Assembly (NCBI GenBank): GCA_030638325.1
Contig: DAOWEV010000072.1
Span: 1-19,073 of the forward strand
DNA from: Bacteroidales bacterium
GTDB taxonomy: Bacteria > Bacteroidota > Bacteroidia > Bacteroidales > JAGOPY01
Length of the DNA stretch: 19,073 nucleotides
Direction of reading: 5' to 3'
In this document: piece by piece, positions 13,406 through 19,073 of the stretch
Layout: every line of letters starts with the position of its first letter
Numbering within the stretch: the first letter of the stretch is position 1
Position numbers and translations under genes: made by a program
The notes under the pieces: generated by a model
The model's database searches: none
What the model was told of the DNA's origin: nothing
The model's input: only the letters and a program-made list of their open reading frames with translations

Positions 13406-15724
13406 ATGAAACGGGAAATACTAAGTAAAACAACAATTCTTGTCATATTACTCTTTTTCACTGTTAAGGGTTTTCCAGATACCCTGACAGTTGACATAAG
13501 CGGTGGCGGTCAGTATACCCAGATACAAAATGCTATTGCAAATGCCAATAACGGGGATGTAATTATTGTTTTCCCTGGTATATACAATGAAGGCCTGCAT
13601 ATGAATGGCATCCAAAACCTTACCTTAGGAAGTTTATATTTAATTAATCCTCAGGATTCATTGATCAGGCAAACAATCATTGACGGAACCGGTGCCGGAA
13701 GCTGTGTAAAGGCAATTTATGCTGAAGAAAACTTTGAAATAAACGGATTTACATTACAAAATGGGACCGGAACAACAGCACTCAGTGGTTTCAGAAGACA
13801 GGGGGGAGGAATTGCATTGAAGAATGCTTCCGTTAAAATAAAAAATTGTATTATTAAAAACAATTCAGCAAACGGTGGTGGGGGGATTTTTGCTAATAAA
13901 AGCTCTTTGTTTGTATCAAACTGTAAGATTATTCATAATCAATCTTATTCCGTTGGTGGCGGTATGTATATCTTAAATTCCGCAATTGAATTTGATTCAA
14001 TAAACCTGTGTAATATCTATTTAAACTATGCAACAGCCGGTACGGATTTTTTCCAGGGGGTGGATGACAGTATAGCTAATCATATTATTGTTGATACGGC
14101 TACCATATTACACCCGGATCATTACTTCTTTTTATCAATAGAAGAAGGATTTTCCGGGATTAATCTGACCTGGCAGGTGAATCATGGTAAAATAGAAGCT
14201 ATCAATGCTGATCTATATGTGAACCCTGAAGGGGATAATCAGAACAGCGGGATAACTCCCGAAGAACCTTTACAGTCATTGTCCTTTGCCATGCTAAAAG
14301 TAAGATCTGACAGCACACAGTATAATACGGTTCATTTAGCCAACGGCACATATTCCTCCAAAACAACAGGAGACAAATTCCCAACGGTTGTAAAAGGTCA
14401 TGTTCCGATTGTAGGTGAAAATATGGAGTCGACCATTCTTGATGCGGAGGATCAGACTACCTTCTCCAATTGTATGTATAATACAGGGGGTGAACATATT
14501 ACCATTAGAAATTTAAGCATGATAAATGGCAATGGCGATAGTTTGAATAATTATCATAGTAGCTTTAAATGTGCAAATTGTTCAAAACTTATCATTGATA
14601 GTGTTAAATGGTATAATTGCAGGGGAAAGCACTCAGGTTCTCTGTCTGTTGCTGCAATAGATTCAGTATTCATTAGTAACTCATCTTTTATTAAAAACTA
14701 TGGTTGGGATGCGGTGTCAGCTACAACAGGAATTCTCTTTTTTGATACAGTATATATAGAGTTTATTTCATGTGTATTTAAAGATAACCGCCCTTTAATG
14801 AGTCAGTATCCGGATTGTGTTGCATTACAGTTCTTGGGTCGTATGGATATCGATAATAGTTTAATTGTGAACCTGATAAACTGTGAAATAGTTGATAATA
14901 ATGATAGTACAACCAATCCGATTTACCCTGGAGTCGCAGGTATTGCAGTAAGTCGCAATGTATCTATGACATTAACAAATTGTACTATAGGGAACAATTA
15001 TACCACGAATACGGTTGGGGCAGGTTTCTTTATCGGGAAAAAATCAGAAGTCTTTGTTTATAACAGCATATTTTATGGGAACACTCCGTATCAGGTTATG
15101 ATATCTGCAGATAACCAGGCCAATTCAAGTGATCTGAGCATATTTAATTCGTTATTACAAAATGGAACAGATGGTATTACATTTCTTTCTCCATATTATC
15201 AATTATATTACGATTCGAGCAATATCGATGCTGACCCTATGTGGATCATGACCGGCGATTTTCCATATTCTTTATCTCTGAATTCTCCCTGCATTGATTC
15301 CGGGACACAGAATCTTCCTGAAGGAATTGTTCTTCCCATGGTGGACCTTGCTGGAAACCCACGGATAAGCGGTAGTGAGATCGATATGGGTGCTTATGAA
15401 CACCTTTTTGTCGGAATGCATGAAAATCTCATGAAAGACATAGATGCAATTCCAATCCAATGCTTTCCTAATCCTTTTAATTCCCATACTAAGATCACCA
15501 TTGAAATTCCTGAAAACGGTCATGTAATGTTAAATTTATATGATATCAACGGGAATCTTCTCTCAACTTTAACAGACGGGCAAAAACCGACTGGTGAAGT
15601 ATCATTCGTATGGTATGGAACAGATGATACCGGCACTCCTTTAAATGCAGGGATATATTTTCTCCGGCTTATAATTAATTCTAAAATATACGCCTCTGGT
15701 AAGCTTATCAAGACTAATGATTAG
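13406..15724 (+). CDS. T9SS-exported parallel beta-helix protein
   Basis: Secreted protein of 772 residues. N-terminal signal MKREILSKTTILVILLFFTV, mature start near DTLTVDISGGGQ. Two right-handed parallel beta-helix modules follow. The first (about 30-235) opens with YTQIQNAIANANNGDVIIVFPGIYNEG, the usual pectin-lyase-fold entry. The second restarts at about 268 with LYVNPEGDNQNSGITPEEPLQSL, a DUF1565-type entry, and runs on with many N-x-h-I-x-N-C turns such as IKNCIIKNNSANGGGG and LTNCTIGNNY. SPCIDSG...PRISGSEIDMGAYEH (about 630-670) is the 'choice-of-anchor Q' motif. From about 685 (CFPNPFNSHTKITIEI ... WYGTDDTGTPLNAGIYFLRL) it is a FlgD-like T9SS sorting domain. The fold suggests polysaccharide binding or adhesion. 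No catalytic residues are assignable. Its 3' end faces the 836-aa gene with only 35 nt between. Confidence 0.9.
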   Translation: MKREILSKTTILVILLFFTVKGFPDTLTVDISGGGQYTQIQNAIANANNGDVIIVFPGIYNEGLHMNGIQNLTLGSLYLINPQDSLIRQTIIDGTGAGSCVKAIYAEENFEINGFTLQNGTGTTALSGFRRQGGGIALKNASVKIKNCIIKNNSANGGGGIFANKSSLFVSNCKIIHNQSYSVGGGMYILNSAIEFDSINLCNIYLNYATAGTDFFQGVDDSIANHIIVDTATILHPDHYFFLSIEEGFSGINLTWQVNHGKIEAINADLYVNPEGDNQNSGITPEEPLQSLSFAMLKVRSDSTQYNTVHLANGTYSSKTTGDKFPTVVKGHVPIVGENMESTILDAEDQTTFSNCMYNTGGEHITIRNLSMINGNGDSLNNYHSSFKCANCSKLIIDSVKWYNCRGKHSGSLSVAAIDSVFISNSSFIKNYGWDAVSATTGILFFDTVYIEFISCVFKDNRPLMSQYPDCVALQFLGRMDIDNSLIVNLINCEIVDNNDSTTNPIYPGVAGIAVSRNVSMTLTNCTIGNNYTTNTVGAGFFIGKKSEVFVYNSIFYGNTPYQVMISADNQANSSDLSIFNSLLQNGTDGITFLSPYYQLYYDSSNIDADPMWIMTGDFPYSLSLNSPCIDSGTQNLPEGIVLPMVDLAGNPRISGSEIDMGAYEHLFVGMHENLMKDIDAIPIQCFPNPFNSHTKITIEIPENGHVMLNLYDINGNLLSTLTDGQKPTGEVSFVWYGTDDTGTPLNAGIYFLRLIINSKIYASGKLIKTND

Positions 15725-15759
15725 GGTTCATCACCACAATGCTTACTTCGCCTGATCTT

Positions 15760-18270
15760 TCAATCGTCAATCTTCAGGAACTTCTCCGTTCCAATGATCC
15801 CGTTATCTCCGGAAAGGACCAGAACATACATTCCGTTCTGCAATTCAGCAATATTTATTTCAAAGGTATGCGCATTTTCCGGATCCCCCACCTCTTTCAC
15901 TTTCCTGCCAAATCCATCATAAATAGTTACTTCTTTTACCAACTGCCTGCTAACAACTGTCAACTTCTCTGTTGCAGGGTTTGGGAAAATAAAACTGCGC
16001 TCATGAGCAGGATCTTTAACATGGTGAATATCAACCAATTGATCTAGTAAAAAGGAGTACATGGAGCGGCCATAGGTGGCGGCTATTAGTTTTCTTGTTG
16101 GGGCATGCAGTGTCAGGTCTACTACCGGTGCATTCGGAAGATTGCTGCCCAAGAGGTGCCAGTTCACGCCCAGGTTCCAGCTCACATAAACTCCGAAATC
16201 AGTAGCCACGTATAGTGTCGAATCAAAATCCGGGTCTATAATAATGTCATTTACAGGAGCTTCCGGCATATCCCCGGAAATATCCTGCCAGCTCAAACCG
16301 GCATCGGCCGTCCTGAAAATATGGGGCTGGTAAGAATCATACCGGTAGCCCGACAAAGTAACATAAGCCACCTCTTCGTCATAGGGGTCAACAGCTACCC
16401 GGGTCACCCATCTCAACGGGAAAGAGCTGGATATGTTATTCCAGTTACTTCCGTCATCCGGTGAGACCCAGACATTTCCATCGTCTGTTCCCACATAAAT
16501 ATAATCCGTATTGGAAGGGGCAACGGCAATGGTAGTGAGGGTACCGTACATAAGATTTCCACCTCCGAAGCCATTTGTCAGGTCGGGGCTGACGGGAAAC
16601 CAAGAAGAAGCCCTGTTGAGGGTTTTATAGAGCTTGTCGGATCCATAATAAAGTATCTCGGGATTCACCGGGTTCAGTGCAAAGGGGGTGTTCCAGTTCT
16701 TGCGGTCGCTTCCGTTTATCCCATTCATGGCGGAGTTGAATGAATAGCCCCCATTGGTTGACCGGGCAAAGTTACCGTATTGATACTCGGCATATACATA
16801 AGAGTTATCGGAGGGGTCGACCCTCACATAGAATCCATCTCCCCAATAGATATGTTGCCAGTCATCCAGGCTTCCGGTCATGGTCCGGTTGGTGCCATTA
16901 TCCTGGGTGCCTCCATACAGTCGTTCCGGAAACTGGTAATCCACCTCACAGGTATAAAACTGTGTTATTGGCATATTATTCAGATGCGACCACGAACTAC
17001 CTCCATTATAAGAAAGGTATACACCACCGTCATTGCCGAGGATCACGAAATCGGGGTTTGTAGCATGCGCAATCAGGTCATGCTGGTCAACATGCACGGA
17101 GCCGGAAGTGTTGAACCAGCTATTTCCACCATTTGTAGTCTTGTAAAGATCCAAACCAATAGCGTAAACCTTGTCAGGATCAGCAGGGTCTATACTGATT
17201 CGTCCGAACCACCAGCCAAAGGAAGAATACATGTTATTCAGGCCGGCATCATTGGTTTGCGTCCAGGTATCTCCATGGTCAGTTGTTTTATAGACGCCGT
17301 CAAAATAGCCGATCCTGTCGGCGTAAATAGCATAGAGAATGTTGGGAGATGAAGCGGAAATATCAATCCCTATCCGCCCCACATTATGGGATGGTGAAGG
17401 CAGTCCAACCGTCAGCTCTGTCCATGTATCTCCCCCATCGAAGGATCTGAATACTCCACATGTGGGGCCGCCATAGCTTCGCATTTCAGGTCTGCGGATC
17501 CGTTCCCAAAGGGCGGCATACAGGGTATCGGGATGAAGGGGGTCCATTACAATATCTATGCCCCCGGTTGAGTCAGAGACATAAAGGACTTTTTCCCAGC
17601 TCTCACCACCATTTACAGTCCTGAAGATACCTCTCTCCGGATTGTTGGAAAATAGCCTGCCCATGGCTGCCACGAAAGCGGTCTGGGGCTCCAGGGGATG
17701 TATGGCAATACGGCCCACACTACCACAATTTTCAAGCCCAAGGTGATCCCAGTTCTGGCCGCCGTCTGAAGATCTGTAAATGCCGAAGCCGTCATATGCC
17801 AGGGATCCTCCACCGGCATTGGATTCACCTGTGCCGACATAGATAATATCCGGACCGGAGGGCGCAAGGGCAATATCGCCAATGGATAAGCTCAATGCAT
17901 CATCGAACACCGGATTCCATGTACTTCCTCCGTTGGTTGTTTTAAAGACACCCCCGGAAGCAACGCCTGCATATATTGTCTGGGCATCATCAGGAGGCGA
18001 TGCCAGGGCCGAAATACGGCCTCCTACATTCAATGGGCCATCCAGTATCCATCCGATATTCCTGGTATCAGCCTCAGCTTTTTTTGCCAGTGCCTGTTCC
18101 CAGGCCAGGGTTCTGGCCTCATAATTTATCTCAGCATAAGGAAATGCCCGTTGCCGGAAAAACCAGTCATTAGGCTTGTTCAATGCCTCTTTTTCATCCT
18201 GGTTCTGCAACCATATCCAGGTAACTGTCAGGGCTGTGAGCATCAAGCCCGGTATGAGTATCTTTTTCAT
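15760..18270 (-). CDS. T9SS-exported Asp-box (BNR/sortilin-like) propeller protein
   Basis: Protein of 836 residues. The N-terminus MKKILIPGLMLTALTVTWIWL is a signal peptide or anchor without a lipobox Cys, followed by NDWFFRQRAFPYAEI, seen in Bacteroidetes 'glycosyl hydrolase' annotations. From GPLNVGGRISALASPP on there are about twelve Asp-box turns (S/T-x-D/N-x-G-x-S/T-W), for example KTTNGGSTW, RSSDGGQNW, RTVNGGESW, RSFDGGDTW, KTTDHGDTW, SYNGGSSW and SPDDGSNW, enough for two beta-propellers as in VPS10/sortilin-like or GH74-type folds. The C-terminus (IFPNPATEKLTVVS ... LQNGMYVLVL ... KFLKIDD) is a T9SS type A sorting domain. Asp boxes are structural, so enzyme activity cannot be inferred. 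It starts 6 nt after the stop of the small upstream gene, so the two are co-transcribed. Confidence 0.92.
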   Translation of the reverse strand: MKKILIPGLMLTALTVTWIWLQNQDEKEALNKPNDWFFRQRAFPYAEINYEARTLAWEQALAKKAEADTRNIGWILDGPLNVGGRISALASPPDDAQTIYAGVASGGVFKTTNGGSTWNPVFDDALSLSIGDIALAPSGPDIIYVGTGESNAGGGSLAYDGFGIYRSSDGGQNWDHLGLENCGSVGRIAIHPLEPQTAFVAAMGRLFSNNPERGIFRTVNGGESWEKVLYVSDSTGGIDIVMDPLHPDTLYAALWERIRRPEMRSYGGPTCGVFRSFDGGDTWTELTVGLPSPSHNVGRIGIDISASSPNILYAIYADRIGYFDGVYKTTDHGDTWTQTNDAGLNNMYSSFGWWFGRISIDPADPDKVYAIGLDLYKTTNGGNSWFNTSGSVHVDQHDLIAHATNPDFVILGNDGGVYLSYNGGSSWSHLNNMPITQFYTCEVDYQFPERLYGGTQDNGTNRTMTGSLDDWQHIYWGDGFYVRVDPSDNSYVYAEYQYGNFARSTNGGYSFNSAMNGINGSDRKNWNTPFALNPVNPEILYYGSDKLYKTLNRASSWFPVSPDLTNGFGGGNLMYGTLTTIAVAPSNTDYIYVGTDDGNVWVSPDDGSNWNNISSSFPLRWVTRVAVDPYDEEVAYVTLSGYRYDSYQPHIFRTADAGLSWQDISGDMPEAPVNDIIIDPDFDSTLYVATDFGVYVSWNLGVNWHLLGSNLPNAPVVDLTLHAPTRKLIAATYGRSMYSFLLDQLVDIHHVKDPAHERSFIFPNPATEKLTVVSRQLVKEVTIYDGFGRKVKEVGDPENAHTFEINIAELQNGMYVLVLSGDNGIIGTEKFLKIDD

Positions 18271-18276
18271 CTCAGA

Positions 18277-18924
18277 TCAATTATCTTTTAGATAATCATG
18301 GAGGTTTTTATTCAATTTCTTAACAGTCTTGCTTTCGGATCTTCTGAAAGGGAACCCCTGGTAAGTGCGAACATAATAGGGGAAAGGTTTTCTCAACTGC
18401 CGGAAGTTTGAATCCCGAAGCACCAGGGCGTCTACTCCCAGTTCCGGGGAGCCGCTATAGTTGCTTCTCTTTTCCATATTACCCTCGTCATCAGGATCAA
18501 AACTATAATGACTGAAATATTCGTCATCCGACCGTTCCACATACCAGAATTCAGCGATGTAAAAATGATCAATATCCGTTACTGCTTCATTTGAAAGTAG
18601 TTGTAATTCCGCATTCATAAGGCAGTTCTGAAACTGGTGTTCCCTCACCGGCTTACTGCATGAGCTATAAAAGAAAAAGACCGGACAAAAGTCAAAATCC
18701 TCCTGAAATGCCGTAACGATCTTCATATTCTCCTCCCGTTGTTTATCCTGTACGATCTTCATCTGATCATAATGACCGGCTTCTTTAAGCGCCTGTATGG
18801 AATTTTCCCTTGTCTTAAGCCTGACCAGCAAGACTGAATTCTTCATGTCCCTGATGATCTGGCCAGGTGTCTGGGAATTAATTAGGAGCGGGATCAGGAA
18901 AACCGTTATCAGTAATATTCTCAT
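18277..18924 (-). CDS. Small secreted protein of unknown function
   Basis: Protein of 215 residues that I do not recognise. Signal peptide MRILLITVFLIPLLINS-Q. The next 55 residues are helical and charged (IRDMKNSVLLVRLKTRENSIQ). A central hydrophobic/cysteine segment follows: CPVFFFYSSC, then FQNC, three cysteines that could form a disulfide in the periplasm. The C-terminal half is acidic then basic, ending HDYLKDN, and there is no T9SS sorting domain, so it probably stays in the periplasm. It is the first gene of a two-gene unit with the Asp-box protein (6-nt gap) and has a good -7 box 28 nt upstream. Co-expression suggests a shared role but does not say which. Confidence 0.85.
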   Translation of the reverse strand: MRILLITVFLIPLLINSQTPGQIIRDMKNSVLLVRLKTRENSIQALKEAGHYDQMKIVQDKQREENMKIVTAFQEDFDFCPVFFFYSSCSKPVREHQFQNCLMNAELQLLSNEAVTDIDHFYIAEFWYVERSDDEYFSHYSFDPDDEGNMEKRSNYSGSPELGVDALVLRDSNFRQLRKPFPYYVRTYQGFPFRRSESKTVKKLNKNLHDYLKDN

Positions 18925-18951
18925 TGTTTATGATTTGAAGATTTTCTGATA

Positions 18952-18959
18952 CAAAGATA
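18952..18959 (-). promoter_or_regulatory. -7 box of the two-gene minus-strand unit
   Basis: On the minus strand TATCTTTG is an exact TAnnTTTG, 27 nt before the start codon at 18924, giving a leader of about 20 nt. The upstream heptamer array starts where a -33 element would be expected. Confidence 0.5.
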
Positions 18960-18968
18960 CATTAATTA

Positions 18969-19009
18969 GTGAAGCGTGAGAAGTGAAGCGTGAGAAGTGA
19001 AGCGTGAGA
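18969..19009 (+). repeat. Heptamer array GTGAAGC/GTGAGAA
   Basis: Alternating 7-nt units GTGAAGC and GTGAGAA, nearly six units in all, give a 14-nt super-repeat. The array is 10 nt upstream of the minus-strand -7 box and grades into GA-rich sequence (GAGGGAGCGA). Confidence 0.85.
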
Positions 19010-19041
19010 CGAGGGAGCGAGGGGGCGAGGGGGGAGACGTA

Positions 19042-19070
19042 GGGACTGAGGGACTGAGGGACTGAGGGAC
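19042..19070 (+). repeat. Octamer array GGGACTGA
   Basis: Three exact GGGACTGA units and a partial GGGAC, running to near the window edge and perhaps beyond. The unit is shared with the array at 8764-8900. In both places it lies about 110-120 nt upstream of a minus-strand secreted-protein gene. Confidence 0.85.
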
Positions 19071-19073
19071 GGA

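Noticed and set aside
16780..17352. 190-codon frame opposite the Asp-box gene
   Set aside because: The opposite strand encodes a clear repeat protein with signal and sorting domains, and this frame has no recognisable features.

Overview
The window looks like chromosome from a member of the Bacteroidota, most likely a Bacteroidales-type or environmental relative. Four large secreted proteins end in type IX secretion (T9SS) C-terminal sorting domains with the NP(F/Y/S)...G(I/L/M)Y signature. Starts lack Shine-Dalgarno sequences. Several genes have the Bacteroidetes -7 promoter box TAnnTTTG. The low-GC, palindrome-rich intergenic DNA also fits.

Left part (1-7100), mostly housekeeping on the + strand: the 5' end of a secreted-protein gene on the minus strand (1-200); a repeat-bearing gap; an EamA/DMT-type permease; rplU-rpmA (ribosomal L21 and L27) closed by a clear intrinsic terminator; then serS, a secreted TPR protein whose TTG start overlaps serS by 20 nt, and ksgA/rsmA. 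This part serves translation: ribosomal proteins, tRNA charging and 16S rRNA dimethylation.

Right part (7239-18924), an accessory surface/secretome region: a protein built from strict 31-residue tryptophan repeats (minus); a gene-free stretch of about 1 kb with a REP-like palindrome cluster around a vestige of a transposase; a very AT-rich 1210-aa secreted protein (+); a 772-aa parallel beta-helix protein (+); and a convergent two-gene unit with an 836-aa Asp-box (BNR/sortilin-like) propeller protein and a small secreted protein of unknown function (minus). These are probably exported through the Sec and T9SS pathways to the cell surface. No T9SS machinery gene is present here.

The main unexplained signal is intergenic. 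Almost every gene boundary carries a short tandem array with a 7-nt period (8-nt at two places). The unit sequence differs from locus to locus but the 7-nt period is kept. Two arrays supply the stop codon of the upstream gene. Two are arranged head-to-head, so they can fold into long hairpins. One is found again, inverted, about 3 kb away. No complete mobile element, CRISPR array, rRNA or tRNA was recognised.
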